DNA of 64,000 nucleotides from Advenella mandrilli (GCF_016595155.1 NZ_JAENGP010000011.1:83017-147016); one strand, 5' to 3'. Numbered from the stretch's first letter, positions 1 through 9,824 are shown. The notes: generated by a model not told the origin, from the sequence alone. Numbers and translations: made by a program.

Positions 1-2
1 TC

Positions 3-524
3 ACCAAGTATGTCGATGAACTGTACGCCAGCGTATTTGCCCGTACCTACGGTTTCCGCTCTATTGGTCTGCGCTATTTTAATGTGTTTGGCAAACGCCA
101 GGATCCGGATGGCGCTTATGCGGCCGTGATTCCCAAATGGACAGCGGCCATGATCAAGGGTGAAGATGTCCTGGTTAACGGTGATGGGGAAACCAGTCGT
201 GATTTCTGCTTTGTTGAAAATGCCGTTCAGGCAAATCTGCTGGCCGGTGCCAATATGCCCGAAAATGGTTTCGAGGTGTATAACGTGGCGGTTAATGCCA
301 GAACCAGCCTGAATGAGCTGTTTGCCCATCTGGCCGCAACCTTGGCAGCGCATGGTATCCAGTATGATAAAAAACCGGTTTACCGGGATTTTCGCCAGGG
401 TGACGTTCGCCATTCACAGGCCGATATCGGCAAGGCCCAGGCACAGCTGGGTTATGCGCCGGGGCATTCGATTCTTCAGGGTATTGAAGTTGCCATGCCT
501 TGGTATGTTCAGTTTTTGCAATAA
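3..524 (+). CDS. NAD-dependent UDP-GlcNAc 4-epimerase-like protein (5' truncated by window)
   Basis: C-terminal part of an extended-SDR sugar-nucleotide epimerase; the frame is open from base 3, so the N-terminal Rossmann region lies before the window. The first residues, TKYVDELYA, contain the Lys of the YxxxK catalytic pair. [13 protein letters not shown] and the following [16 protein letters not shown] are typical of the WbpP/TviC type of UDP-GlcNAc C4-epimerase, which makes UDP-GalNAc-type donors. It lies 6 bp before a flippase gene and heads a run of glycosyltransferases, so supplying a sugar donor for a surface glycan is the likely role. Exact substrate specificity is inferred. Confidence 0.85.
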   Translation, partial: TKYVDELYASVFARTYGFRSIGLRYFNVFGKRQDPDGAYAAVIPKWTAAMIKGEDVLVNGDGETSRDFCFVENAVQANLLAGANMPENGFEVYNVAVNARTSLNELFAHLAATLAAHGIQYDKKPVYRDFRQGDVRHSQADIGKAQAQLGYAPGHSILQGIEVAMPWYVQFLQ

Positions 525-530
525 ATTTTT

Positions 531-1886
531 TTGAAACAGCTACGCACCAGACTTAACCGCCTGCACCCTGATCACAAACGTATTGCCCAAGGCGCAATGC
601 GGGTTGCATTTTTTTTGCTGATCGGGAAAATGGCCGGTGCCATTAAGGAAATTGCGGTTGCCCACCGTTACGGGGTAAGTGATATTGTCGATGCTTACCA
701 ATTTACCTTAACGATGGCAAATTGGTTGCCGGTCACCATGGTGGGGGCATTTTCTATTGTTCTTATTCCCGCTTTAGTGAAGGTGCGGTATGCCGGACAG
801 CCCGATCGAGCCCGTTTCATTCGTGAATTGCAAGGCTGGATTGTAGTGCTGGGGGTACTGCTTTCTGTAGTGACTTATTATTTCTGGCCACAAGTATTGC
901 AATATATGGGCGGTAATTTAAGTAGTCAAACCAGACAGGCCAGTACCGAGCTGATTAACGCTTTTGCACCGGCTGTTTTGCTTACCCTTATTATTGGGCT
1001 ATGCACTGCCCGCTTGCGGGCTCACGAGCGGCACATTAATAACCTCCTCGACAGCATACCTGCCCTAATGATTTTACTGGCTATCCTGATAACACCGGGT
1101 AATACCAGTGTTTATCCGCTGTTATGGGGCACGCTGCTGGGGTACCTGGTTCAGGCAGTATGGCTGTCTGCACTGGCCCGCAAGGCGGACGGCGGCAACG
1201 GGGGCTGGCCCAGGCCGGGTTTGCAGTCTGCCCAATGGCCCATGTTGCTTAGTGCGGCCGGTATAATGCTGGTTGGGCAAATTGCCATGAGTTTTGTGGG
1301 GCCGCTAGACCAAATGACGGCCGCCCGGTTGGGTGACAATGCCAATGCAACCCTGGGTTATGCCACCCGTTTGCTGTCACTGGTTATTGGTATTGGTGCC
1401 GCTTCCGTTGGCCGGGCCGCCTTGCCGGTGTTGGCCGATGTACAAAGCCGTGGCAATCCTGCCCAGGCACGGTCCATGGCACTGAAATGGTCTGCCTTAA
1501 TGTTATTGGTGGGTATTGTAGCGGTGATGGTTGGCTGGCTTCTGGCACCCTGGATGGTAAAGCTGTTGTTTGAAAACGGTGCGTTTACCCCCGAAGACAC
1601 CCAGAAAGTGGCGTCGGTTTTGCGTTGGGGGCTGTTGCAACTGCCATTTTATTTTGGGGTGTTAATCCTGGTTCAGTTAATGGCAAGCCAGAACCGTTAT
1701 AAACTGATGGCCATTATTGCCATTGCTAACTTTGCACTAAAGGCCGGCATGAATCTCATACTTGCTCCCGTAATGGGCGCCGAAGGTATTATGTTGGCGA
1801 CAAGTTTAATGTATTTGTTATCTTATCTCTGTTATTTTTTTGCCGTCCTGAAATATGGTGTGGCAACAAAAACTTCCTCAACCTGA
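531..1886 (+). CDS. MurJ/MviN-like lipid-linked oligosaccharide flippase (Wzx-type role)
   Basis: Polytopic membrane protein of 451 residues with many hydrophobic segments, resembling the MurJ/MviN branch of the MOP flippase superfamily. The N-terminal segment around KMAGAIKEIAVAHRYG and the following DAY fit the charged first helices of that family. It is shorter than typical MurJ (about 510 residues). Its place inside a glycosyltransferase cluster suggests it flips the undecaprenyl-linked repeat unit rather than lipid II. The longest reading starts at TTG 531 with no clear Shine-Dalgarno; ATG 597 (MRVAFFLLIG), preceded by an AAGG-like motif, is an equally plausible start. Confidence 0.8.
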   Translation: MKQLRTRLNRLHPDHKRIAQGAMRVAFFLLIGKMAGAIKEIAVAHRYGVSDIVDAYQFTLTMANWLPVTMVGAFSIVLIPALVKVRYAGQPDRARFIRELQGWIVVLGVLLSVVTYYFWPQVLQYMGGNLSSQTRQASTELINAFAPAVLLTLIIGLCTARLRAHERHINNLLDSIPALMILLAILITPGNTSVYPLLWGTLLGYLVQAVWLSALARKADGGNGGWPRPGLQSAQWPMLLSAAGIMLVGQIAMSFVGPLDQMTAARLGDNANATLGYATRLLSLVIGIGAASVGRAALPVLADVQSRGNPAQARSMALKWSALMLLVGIVAVMVGWLLAPWMVKLLFENGAFTPEDTQKVASVLRWGLLQLPFYFGVLILVQLMASQNRYKLMAIIAIANFALKAGMNLILAPVMGAEGIMLATSLMYLLSYLCYFFAVLKYGVATKTSST

Positions 1887-1892
1887 ATTAAT

Positions 1893-3047
1893 ATGTCTTT
1901 CGAGATCCATACGAAAACTCCTCCTTTGCGAATCATGCTATTTATTCATTCACTGCGCGGAGGAGGCGCCGAGCGGGTAGCGGTTGATTTGTCCGCGCGG
2001 TGGATTGCCAATGGTCACGATGTTTTGCTGGTGACCCAAACCGATGCTTCCGGGGATGCTTATGAGTTGCATAAACAGGTCCAGCGGATTTCCCTGAATA
2101 CCGCCGGTTTCAAGGGGTTAATGGCCAACTTGCGGCGCCTTTTTATTTTGCGCCGGGAAATCAGGCGTCACCGCCCTGATATTGTAATCGGTTTTATGAC
2201 CACCTCTTCCATTCTGGCTGTATTGGCAGGCACCGGAATACGCGGGTGTCATGTGATTGCCACCGAGCATACGCATCCACCTTCCCAGAAACTGTCTGGC
2301 CTGTGGCAAAAATTGCGGCGTTATACGTATCCCAGGGCCTCCAGGGTGATTGCCTTAACCCGCGGTACACAAGCATGGCTTGAAAAAAACGTGCCGGGTT
2401 CAACTGTTGCCGTGATTCCCAATGCGGTGCATTGGCCCCTTGAAAACAAAGAACCTGTGATTGAATGCGTAAAAACGCCAGGCCGCAAGCTTTTGCTGGG
2501 GGTGGGCCGCTTGCATCATGATAAGGGGTTCGATTTGTTAATAAAGGCCTTTGCGTCTATTGCCCACTTGCATCCCGAATGGGATTTGATTATTCTGGGT
2601 GAAGGCGACAAGCGGGAAGCCTTGCAAAAGCAGCTTGATGAGGCTGGTATGGGGCATCGTATTTCCATGCCCGGAAGGGCCGGCAATATGCGTGCCTGGG
2701 CCAAGTCTGCTGATATCTATGTGTTAAGCTCACGTACCGAAGGGCTGTCAAATAGCCTGCTTGAGGCCATGGCCTGTGGGGTGCCCAGTGTCGCATTCGA
2801 TTGTGATACCGGGCCGCGAGAAATTATTCGTCCCGATCTGGATGGCGTACTGGTGCAGCCGGCTGAAGATGAAGAAGCCCTGGCGGCCCATTTGTCAGCA
2901 CTCATGTTTGATCAGGTCAAACAGGTGGAATTGGGCAAACGCGGCATTGATGTCCGCGATCGTTTTTCAATGCGCCGGATCTCAGGGCTGTGGCAGGAAG
3001 TGTTTAACGACGTCCTGGGCAATAAAAAAGACGGCCAAAAGGGGTAA
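1893..3047 (+). CDS. GT4-family glycosyltransferase
   Basis: Retaining GT-B glycosyltransferase of 384 residues. The N-terminal acceptor domain opens with SLRGGGAERVA (about residues 20-30). The C-terminal donor domain begins near GVGRLHHDKGFD, and EGLSNSLLE gives the E-x7-E motif near residue 285. It starts 6 bp after the flippase gene and stops 2 bp before the AsnB-like gene, so it is translated as part of one operon. It is similar in layout to the protein at 4984-6114, and the two look like paralogues. Probably adds a sugar to a lipid-linked glycan on the cytoplasmic face; donor and linkage cannot be read from sequence. Confidence 0.85.
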   Translation: MSFEIHTKTPPLRIMLFIHSLRGGGAERVAVDLSARWIANGHDVLLVTQTDASGDAYELHKQVQRISLNTAGFKGLMANLRRLFILRREIRRHRPDIVIGFMTTSSILAVLAGTGIRGCHVIATEHTHPPSQKLSGLWQKLRRYTYPRASRVIALTRGTQAWLEKNVPGSTVAVIPNAVHWPLENKEPVIECVKTPGRKLLLGVGRLHHDKGFDLLIKAFASIAHLHPEWDLIILGEGDKREALQKQLDEAGMGHRISMPGRAGNMRAWAKSADIYVLSSRTEGLSNSLLEAMACGVPSVAFDCDTGPREIIRPDLDGVLVQPAEDEEALAAHLSALMFDQVKQVELGKRGIDVRDRFSMRRISGLWQEVFNDVLGNKKDGQKG

Positions 3048-3049
3048 GC

Positions 3050-4945
3050 ATGTGTGGAATAGTAGGTATTGCCGGAAGCCAGGAGGACAAGGAAAGCATA
3101 CTGCGTGAGAGTTGTCGCAAAATTGCCTACCGTGGTCCCGATAGCCAGGGAGTCTGGCTAAGCCCGGAAGGGCATGTCGGGTTTGGCCATGTCAGGCTGG
3201 CCATTCAGGATTTGTCAGAACAGGGGCATCAGCCCATGCCTTCGGCAGACCAGCGTTTCATGATGGTGTTTAACGGGGAAATTTATAATCACCCCGAACT
3301 GCGTGCGCAGCTGGAAAAAAATGCCCAGGCACCGGCCTGGCGTGGCCACTCCGATACCGAAACGTTGCTGGCCTGCTTTTGTGCCTGGGGTATTGAACCA
3401 ACCCTGAAAAAAGCCATTGGCATGTTTGCCATTGCAGTCTGGGACCGACAAGAAAAAAAATTAATTCTGGCACGTGACCGTTTTGGTGAAAAGCCTTTGT
3501 ATTATGGCTTTGCCGGGCAGGGGCTGGTATTTGCCTCGGAACTCAAGGCGATCATGGGGGTGCCGGGGTTTGAAAAGCAGCTTAACCGGGATGCGATTAC
3601 CTTACTGTTGCGGCACAATTATATTCCTGCCCCTCACAGTATTTTTCAACATATATACAAGTTGCCGCCCGGTACCTGGTTAAGCCTGTCCGAAGAGGAC
3701 TGGCAAAACAGGCGCCAGGTAGAGCCACAGGTTTACTGGTCTGCCTACGAAACGGCCAGGCAGCAGCCCAAGGTTCACTACGAATCAGACGCCGCCGCTA
3801 CCGATGCGCTGGCGGGCGTGCTGTCCAGGTCTATCAAATCCCAGTTAATTTCCGATGTGAGCCTGGGGGCGTTTTTGTCTGGTGGCACCGATTCTTCCCT
3901 GATTGTTGCCTTGATGCAGCAGCAAAGCGCACAGGCAGTCAAAACGTTTTCTATTGGCTTTCATGAAAAAAAATATAACGAAGCCGAATATGCGAAGTCT
4001 ATTGCCAACCATTTGGGCACCGATCATACCGAGCTGTATGTCAGTGCCAATGATGGCCTGGCCTTGGTGCAGTCTTTGCCTGCCATGTACGATGAGCCGT
4101 TTGCCGATTCTTCACAAATTCCCATGGCATTGGTAACGCAAATGGCATCCCAATCGGTAACGGTGGCTTTGTCGGGTGATGCTGGTGACGAGCTGTTCGG
4201 GGGCTATTCCCGCTATCAGCGGGCAGCGTCATGGTGGGCGCGTCGTGAAAAAACCTTGCCTTTTATCCGTGTACTGTTGGCGGGTGCCGCCGGTAAGCTG
4301 GCCCCTGGCTTTAGTGGTAATAAAAAAGACAAGCTGCAAAAACTGAATGAAGTGCTGCGTGCCGCAGATGCCGTTGATTTTTACCGGCAGTTTGTTTCAT
4401 ACTGGAAAGACCCTTCAAGTGTGGTGTTGGGCGCTCAAGAACCGGCAACGGTTTTTACCTTGGCACCCATTGGTTCTTTTCTGGAAACCATGATGATTAT
4501 AGATACGGTTTCCTATTTGCCTGACGATATTCTGGTTAAGGTAGACCGGGCAGCCATGGCCTGTTCGCTGGAAACCCGCGTTCCCTTGCTGGATCCGAGA
4601 ATGTTTGAATTTGCCTGGGGGCTTGAAGACAAGTACCGGGTGCGCGATGGTGAAAACAAGTGGTTGCTGAAACAGCTTTTGTACCGCCTGATACCCCGTA
4701 CTTTGCTTGAACGTCCTAAAAAGGGTTTTTCGGTACCTATGGGTGAATGGTTAAGGGGGCCACTTAAAGATTGGGCCAATAATTTGCTTGATCCTTCCCG
4801 CTTGCATAAGCAGGGTTTGCTTGATGCGGCGCAGGTGCAGGTGCGCTGGCAACAGCATTTGGCCCAGCAGTTTGACTGGAGCCCTCATTTATGGGGCATC
4901 CTGATGCTGCAGGCCTGGATGGATCATTACGATATACAGGGTTAA
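3050..4945 (+). CDS. asnB: AsnB-type glutamine-dependent amidotransferase (asparagine synthase family)
   Basis: Class II glutamine amidotransferase fused to an ATP-pyrophosphatase synthetase domain, 631 residues. Cys2 in MCGIVGIAG is the glutaminase nucleophile, which fixes the ATG at 3050; AAGGGG lies just upstream. RGPDSQG and FNGEIYNH belong to the glutaminase domain. SGGTDSS at residues 277-283 is the PPi-loop of the synthetase domain. Family members either make asparagine or, in O-antigen and capsule clusters, amidate uronic acids (WbpS-like). The setting between glycosyltransferase genes favours glycan amidation, but this is inference. Confidence 0.88.
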   Translation: MCGIVGIAGSQEDKESILRESCRKIAYRGPDSQGVWLSPEGHVGFGHVRLAIQDLSEQGHQPMPSADQRFMMVFNGEIYNHPELRAQLEKNAQAPAWRGHSDTETLLACFCAWGIEPTLKKAIGMFAIAVWDRQEKKLILARDRFGEKPLYYGFAGQGLVFASELKAIMGVPGFEKQLNRDAITLLLRHNYIPAPHSIFQHIYKLPPGTWLSLSEEDWQNRRQVEPQVYWSAYETARQQPKVHYESDAAATDALAGVLSRSIKSQLISDVSLGAFLSGGTDSSLIVALMQQQSAQAVKTFSIGFHEKKYNEAEYAKSIANHLGTDHTELYVSANDGLALVQSLPAMYDEPFADSSQIPMALVTQMASQSVTVALSGDAGDELFGGYSRYQRAASWWARREKTLPFIRVLLAGAAGKLAPGFSGNKKDKLQKLNEVLRAADAVDFYRQFVSYWKDPSSVVLGAQEPATVFTLAPIGSFLETMMIIDTVSYLPDDILVKVDRAAMACSLETRVPLLDPRMFEFAWGLEDKYRVRDGENKWLLKQLLYRLIPRTLLERPKKGFSVPMGEWLRGPLKDWANNLLDPSRLHKQGLLDAAQVQVRWQQHLAQQFDWSPHLWGILMLQAWMDHYDIQG

Positions 4946-4983
4946 CAGCCTGAAGCAGGGCCATAAGAAATAGGTTGGGTATT

Positions 4984-6114
4984 ATGAAAATCATGTTGCT
5001 GGTCAGTTCAATGAATGCAGGGGGCGCAGAACGCGTGGCTGCCACACTGGCAAATGCCTGGGTTAAACAGGGGCATAACGTGGTGCTTGTACCCTGCTTT
5101 TCAACGGGCAGTGGTCATTCGTTTTACTCCCTGCACTCGGAAGTCCAGGTGAAATGGCTGGCCGAGGACCTGCCTCGCCAGCAGTGGCTGGGCCGGATCA
5201 GTAAACCGTTGGTACTCAGGAAACGCATCAGGACAGAACAGCCCGATGTGATTGTTTCATTTCTGACTAATGTGAATGTCACCACCTTGATGGCAACCAA
5301 AGGCATTGATATTCCCGTGATTGTTTGTGAAAGAACCCATCCGGTGATAAGCAAGAATATTGGTGGTTTCTTAAAACTATTACGCAAGAAGCTGTACCCC
5401 CGGGCGGATGCGGTCATGCTTCAGACTGAAGAGGCCGCCCGAGCGTTTGCCCGGGTCTTGCCGGGTCTGAAGCATGTTGCGGTTATTCCGAACCCCTTGC
5501 CCGAGGGGATTGAACAACTTATTACTTGCAATGGGCTGTGCACGGTAAGCGGACGCAAGACACTGGCGGCCATGGGTCGCTTTGTATCTGCCAAGCAGTT
5601 TGATCTTCTGATTGATGTCTTTGCCACCGTCAGTCATGATTATCCCGACTGGGATTTATGCATTTGGGGCGATGGGCCAGAACGTGCGGCCCTGGCAGAT
5701 AAAGTGAAAAAACTGGGCTGTAGCCAGCGCATCACCTTGCCAGGAAAAACCACTGAACCTTGGGAAAAATTGTCACATGCCCATGCTTTCGTGATGACGT
5801 CGCGAGTGGAAGGGTTTCCCAATGTATTGCTTGAAGCGATGGCGCTGGGATTGCCCAGCATCAGTTTTGATTGCCCCAGCGGTCCGGCCGAGTTGACCCA
5901 ACAGGGAACCACGGGTTTACTGGTGCAACTGAATAATAAGCTTGAGCTTGAAAAAGCGATCAGGCGTTTTTTGTGCGATGACGATTTCCGATGCTCCATG
6001 GGGGCACGTGGCAAGCAGTCAGTCTGGTCCCGATACCAGCTTGAAACCGTGTTGCAACAGTGGGATGAGTTGTTCGGGCAGGTAGGCGTTCCGGTTTCAG
6101 GCAAAATGGAATGA
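4984..6114 (+). CDS. GT4-family glycosyltransferase
   Basis: GT-B glycosyltransferase of 376 residues. It opens with MKIMLLVSSMNAGGAERVA, and the donor domain has AAMGRFVSAKQFDLLI and the E-x7-E motif EGFPNVLLE. ATG 4984 is preferred over the in-frame TTG 4975 because the family N-terminus begins right at the first beta strand and an AGG lies about 10 bases upstream. The stop overlaps the next gene by 4 bases (ATGA at 6111-6114), indicating translational coupling. Paralogous in style to the gene at 1893. Role: a sugar transfer in surface polysaccharide assembly; substrate unknown. Confidence 0.85.
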   Translation: MKIMLLVSSMNAGGAERVAATLANAWVKQGHNVVLVPCFSTGSGHSFYSLHSEVQVKWLAEDLPRQQWLGRISKPLVLRKRIRTEQPDVIVSFLTNVNVTTLMATKGIDIPVIVCERTHPVISKNIGGFLKLLRKKLYPRADAVMLQTEEAARAFARVLPGLKHVAVIPNPLPEGIEQLITCNGLCTVSGRKTLAAMGRFVSAKQFDLLIDVFATVSHDYPDWDLCIWGDGPERAALADKVKKLGCSQRITLPGKTTEPWEKLSHAHAFVMTSRVEGFPNVLLEAMALGLPSISFDCPSGPAELTQQGTTGLLVQLNNKLELEKAIRRFLCDDDFRCSMGARGKQSVWSRYQLETVLQQWDELFGQVGVPVSGKME

Positions 6115-7274
6115 AGACAAATAAAAAAATACGTGTTGTGCATATGATTAGCGGTCTTTTGCAGGGAGGGGCCGAGTCGGTTCTGTTTCGTCTGGTCACC
6201 TGGCCAGATCCTGACGTGGAGCATATTGTGGTGTCATTTGCCGATGCCGGCATTTATGGCCAGCCACTTATGGACGCGGGGGTTGAGGTGAAAATGCTGG
6301 GCATGACCCCGGGGCGCCTGACCCCGGCAGACTTCTGGCGACTTAAAAAATGCCTGGTCCGGCTTAACCCTGATGTGATCCAGACCTGGATGTACCATGC
6401 TGACCTGATTGGTGGATTGGCGGCCCGCATGGGCGGGTTTCGGCATATCGCCTGGGGAATTCGCAATTCGGGGGCCAGTTTGGCCAAGAGCAGTCGTTCG
6501 GCCTATCTGTTTGCCCGGCTGAGTGGGTTCTTTTCACGCTGGCTTCCCCAGCAAATTATCTGTTGTGCTGAAGATGCCCGTCATCGGCATGTTCAATGGG
6601 GCTATGCGCCTGAAAAAATGGTGGTTATTCAAAATGGCTACGATTTGTCCCGCTGGGCTCGCAGTGAGCCGGCCCGCCATGCCTTGCGGACAGAATGGGG
6701 CCTTACTGAACAGACACCGCTAATAGGTTTTGTGGCGCGCTGGAACCCCCTTAAAGATCATGACAACCTGATCCAGGCCTTTGCCCAATGCCTTGAAAAA
6801 CAGCCCGATTTGCGTTGTGTCCTGGTGGGCAAGGATATGGATGCCGGCAACCCGCCCTTAATGGCCTTGCTGACTCAGTACGGGGTTAAGGAACGCACCA
6901 TTTTGCTGGGCATGCGTAACGATGTGCCGCAAATCATGAGTGCACTTGACTTGCATGTGCTGTCCAGTATTGCCGAGGGTTTTCCCAATGTGGTGGCCGA
7001 AGCCATGGCATGTGGTGTACCCAATGTGGTGACCGATGTGGGTGATGCCGCCTTGATTGTCGGTGACGATGGCTGGGTAGTACCGGCTTCCGATCCAGCG
7101 CAGCTGGCTGAAAAAATCATGCAGGCGCTGGACGTCATTGAAATGACCGATAAAAACATACTGGCGAAACAGGTACGGGCACGGGTGATGAATGCCTTCA
7201 GTCTTGAAAAAATGGTTACTGAATACCGGCAAACCTGGCTGGCCATGCTTGGTGCAAACGGCAAGGCAAAATAA
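6111..7274 (+). CDS. GT4-family glycosyltransferase
   Basis: GT-B glycosyltransferase of 387 residues, translationally coupled to the preceding gene by a 4-base ATGA overlap. The N-terminal half opens with VVHMISGLLQGGAESVLFRL. The donor half has GFVARWNPLKDHDNLIQAF and the E-x7-E motif EGFPNVVAE followed by AMACGVPNVVTDVGD. It diverges from the two other GT4 proteins upstream in the acceptor domain, consistent with a different acceptor. Third transferase of the glycan cluster; specificity not assignable. Confidence 0.85.
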   Translation: MKTNKKIRVVHMISGLLQGGAESVLFRLVTWPDPDVEHIVVSFADAGIYGQPLMDAGVEVKMLGMTPGRLTPADFWRLKKCLVRLNPDVIQTWMYHADLIGGLAARMGGFRHIAWGIRNSGASLAKSSRSAYLFARLSGFFSRWLPQQIICCAEDARHRHVQWGYAPEKMVVIQNGYDLSRWARSEPARHALRTEWGLTEQTPLIGFVARWNPLKDHDNLIQAFAQCLEKQPDLRCVLVGKDMDAGNPPLMALLTQYGVKERTILLGMRNDVPQIMSALDLHVLSSIAEGFPNVVAEAMACGVPNVVTDVGDAALIVGDDGWVVPASDPAQLAEKIMQALDVIEMTDKNILAKQVRARVMNAFSLEKMVTEYRQTWLAMLGANGKAK

Positions 7275-7286
7275 ACAAGGATAAAT

Positions 7287-8405
7287 ATGTCCAGAAAAAT
7301 ACTGTTTGTGGTGAATAATCCGGCTTTTTTCCTGTCGCATCGCCTGCCGATTGCCCTGAAGGCAAAAGAAGAAGGGTATGAAGTGGCCGTTGCCACCATG
7401 CCAGGAGAGGCCGTGGCACAAATTGTGGCGCACGGCCTGACGCATTTTGTGATTCCCATGTCACGCAGTGGCATGAATCCATTTGCAGAGCTAAAAACCA
7501 TTTATGCCTTGTACCGCTTGTATCGCCGCTATCGGCCCGATTTAGTGCATTTGGTCACGATTAAACCGGTTTTATATGGTGGCATTGCCGCCCGCCTGGC
7601 CAGGGTGAAAGCGGTGGTTTATGCCATTTCAGGGCTGGGGTTCATCTTTACCCGCCAACGCAAGGGGGTTGATTGGGTCAGGCAAATTACCCAGCTGCTG
7701 TACCGTTTGGCACTGGGGCATGCCAATAGCCGGGTGATTGTCCAGAATGACAATGACCGGCAGATTTTGCTGGATATCGGTGCCATGCAAGAAACCCAGG
7801 CGGTAAAAATCAGGGGGTCGGGGGTGGATGTGACTGTCTTTGCCACACAGCCCGAGCCCAGCAAGCCAGTGGTGGTGACCATGGCTGCCCGTCTGCTGAA
7901 AGACAAGGGCGTGATGGAATTTGTTAAGGCGGCGGGTATCTCCGCCCGCTGTGGCAGTGATATACGCTGGCAACTGGCCGGTACGCCAGACCCGGGCAAT
8001 CCGGCTTCGGTGAGCCTGGCTGATATGGAAAGCTGGGGTACAGAAGTGAACGTGTTGGGAGACGTCAGGGATATTGCCGGCCTGTATGCACAGTCCCATA
8101 TTGTGGCGCTGCCTTCTTATCGGGAAGGCTTGCCTAAATCGCTGGTAGAGGCAGCAGCCTGTGGCCGGGCCGTGGTAACGACTGATGTACCCGGTTGTCG
8201 GGATGCCATCGCAGTAGGTAAATCGGGCTTGCTGGTGCCTGTCAGGGATGCGCAAAAATTATATGAGGCGGTTGCCAGACTAGCTGGTGATAACAACCTT
8301 AGGTTAAGCATGGGTAAAGAAGGCCGTATTCTGGCATTGGAAGAATTCGATATCCGCAAGGTGGTTGACCGGCACCTTGCGATTTATCGTGAACTTCTGT
8401 CCTGA
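7287..8405 (+). CDS. GT4-family glycosyltransferase
   Basis: GT-B glycosyltransferase of 372 residues with an AAGGA ribosome-binding site before ATG 7287. The N-terminal domain (NNPAFFLSHRLPIALKAKEEG, then VHLVTIKPVLYGGIAARL) resembles the transferases that act on the first sugar of undecaprenyl-linked O-antigen or capsule units. The C-terminal half has AARLLKDKGVMEFVKAA and the E-x7-E motif EGLPKSLVE. It is the last gene of the cluster before a convergent phosphohexomutase. An early step on the lipid-linked acceptor is inferred from the N-domain type. Confidence 0.84.
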   Translation: MSRKILFVVNNPAFFLSHRLPIALKAKEEGYEVAVATMPGEAVAQIVAHGLTHFVIPMSRSGMNPFAELKTIYALYRLYRRYRPDLVHLVTIKPVLYGGIAARLARVKAVVYAISGLGFIFTRQRKGVDWVRQITQLLYRLALGHANSRVIVQNDNDRQILLDIGAMQETQAVKIRGSGVDVTVFATQPEPSKPVVVTMAARLLKDKGVMEFVKAAGISARCGSDIRWQLAGTPDPGNPASVSLADMESWGTEVNVLGDVRDIAGLYAQSHIVALPSYREGLPKSLVEAAACGRAVVTTDVPGCRDAIAVGKSGLLVPVRDAQKLYEAVARLAGDNNLRLSMGKEGRILALEEFDIRKVVDRHLAIYRELLS

Positions 8406-8417
8406 GGCGTTAAGTCA

Positions 8418-8441
8418 TTTTAATTTAATGTTAAATTAAAA
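8418..8441. terminator. AT-only inverted repeat between convergent genes
   Basis: An 11-bp perfect inverted repeat (TTTTAATTTAA, 2-base loop, TTAAATTAAAA) lies between the end of the glycosyltransferase cluster and the convergent phosphohexomutase gene, overlapping the last codons of the latter. It has no GC in its stem, so it would make a weak hairpin. A bidirectional terminator role is only a suggestion. Confidence 0.3.
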
Positions 8442-9824
8442 CGGTAGCTTGGCGTCAGGGGCATAGGTAGCAAATACCTGCCTGAATTCATCCTGGATGC
8501 GGGCCAGGGCAACGGGGTTTTCAGCTTCAAAACGCAGTACTACTACTGGTGTGGTGTTGGAGGCACGGGCCAGGCCAAACCCGTCTTCGTATTCGGCGCG
8601 CACCCCATCAATCGTATTAATATCTTGTGCGGTTGCAAATGAAGCCTGTTCTTGCAGGGTTTTGATCAGGGCATGAGGCTGGCCTTCCTGCATTTCAAGT
8701 TTCAGCTCGGGGGTGGAAATATCCTGGGGAATGGCATTCAGGATATCACTGGGATTATCATGCCGGGACAGGATTTCCAGCAGGCGGGTACCGGTGTACA
8801 GCCCGTCATCAAAGCCATACCAGCGTTCCTTGAAGAAAATATGGCCACTCATTTCACCGGCCAGCGGGGCGCCGGTTTTAGCCAGTTTGGCCTTGATTAA
8901 TGAGTGTCCAGTTTGCCACATCAGGGGTTTTCCACCGGCCAGCGTAATGCCTTCGGCCACGTGGCGGCTGCACTTGACATCATAAATAATGGTTTCACCG
9001 GGGCAGCGCTCCAGAACATCGCGGGCAAACAGAATAAGCTGGCGATCGGGCCAGATGATAGTGCCGGTTTTGGTCACTACGCCCAGGCGGTCGGCATCGC
9101 CGTCAAAAGCCAGACCCAGTTCGCAATCGGTGTTTTGAACGTGTTTAATGAGGTCTTCAAGGTTGTGCGGATCGGCCGGGTCGGGGTGGTGGTTGGGGAA
9201 ACTGCCGTCCACCTCGCAGAACAGTTCATCCACTTCGCAGCCCAGTTGCCTGAACAGGGCAGGGGCAACGTTGCCGCCTACACCATTGCCGCAATCAATC
9301 GCGATTTTCATGGGGCGTGCCAGTTTGACGTCGCTGCAAATTCGCTGGATATATTCGGGGATGATGTCAATGTTTTCCCGGGCCCCTTTGCTGTCGGCAA
9401 GCGGCAAGGATTCAATGGCCAGCATCTCGTTGCGCAATTGCAAAACGTCGTTGCCATACAGGGCCTTGCCCCCAACCATCATTTTAAAACCGTTATATTG
9501 CGAAGGGTTATGACTGCCGGTAATGGCGACTGCCGTGCCAATGTTTTGGGCGTAAGCAACAAAATAAACCAGGGGTGTGGGTACCTGGCCCAGGTCGATG
9601 CTCTTAACACCCTCATCATTAATACCCTGTTGCAGGGATTCGGATAGTTCCGGGCTGCTGGTGCGCCCGTCATAACCCGTAATAATAGTGAAAATATTTT
9701 GTTTTTTTGCCCGGGAAGCCAATGCCCGGCCAAGCAGATAGGCAAACTCCGGGTTGAGCTGTTCGGGAACCGTACCCCGAATATCATAGGCCTTGAATAC
9801 ACTTGCTGCTAATAATGACGCCAC
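8436..9824 (-). CDS. Phosphomannomutase/phosphoglucomutase (AlgC/ManB type)
   Basis: Alpha-D-phosphohexomutase of 462 residues interconverting hexose 6- and 1-phosphates. The phosphoserine loop TGSHNPS (around residue 102), the metal loop DGDADRLGVV and the sugar-binding GEMSGH loop are all present in family order. FKAYDIRG at the N-terminus is typical. The product feeds GDP-mannose and UDP-glucose synthesis, so it supports the neighbouring polysaccharide genes although it is transcribed towards them. Bifunctional PMM/PGM activity is known for this family; which activity dominates here cannot be told. Confidence 0.92.
   Translation of the reverse strand: MASLLAASVFKAYDIRGTVPEQLNPEFAYLLGRALASRAKKQNIFTIITGYDGRTSSPELSESLQQGINDEGVKSIDLGQVPTPLVYFVAYAQNIGTAVAITGSHNPSQYNGFKMMVGGKALYGNDVLQLRNEMLAIESLPLADSKGARENIDIIPEYIQRICSDVKLARPMKIAIDCGNGVGGNVAPALFRQLGCEVDELFCEVDGSFPNHHPDPADPHNLEDLIKHVQNTDCELGLAFDGDADRLGVVTKTGTIIWPDRQLILFARDVLERCPGETIIYDVKCSRHVAEGITLAGGKPLMWQTGHSLIKAKLAKTGAPLAGEMSGHIFFKERWYGFDDGLYTGTRLLEILSRHDNPSDILNAIPQDISTPELKLEMQEGQPHALIKTLQEQASFATAQDINTIDGVRAEYEDGFGLARASNTTPVVVLRFEAENPVALARIQDEFRQVFATYAPDAKLPF

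Noticed and set aside
5640..6224. 194-codon frame on the minus strand
   Set aside because: Shadow of the glycosyltransferase gene; no protein-family features and no start signal.
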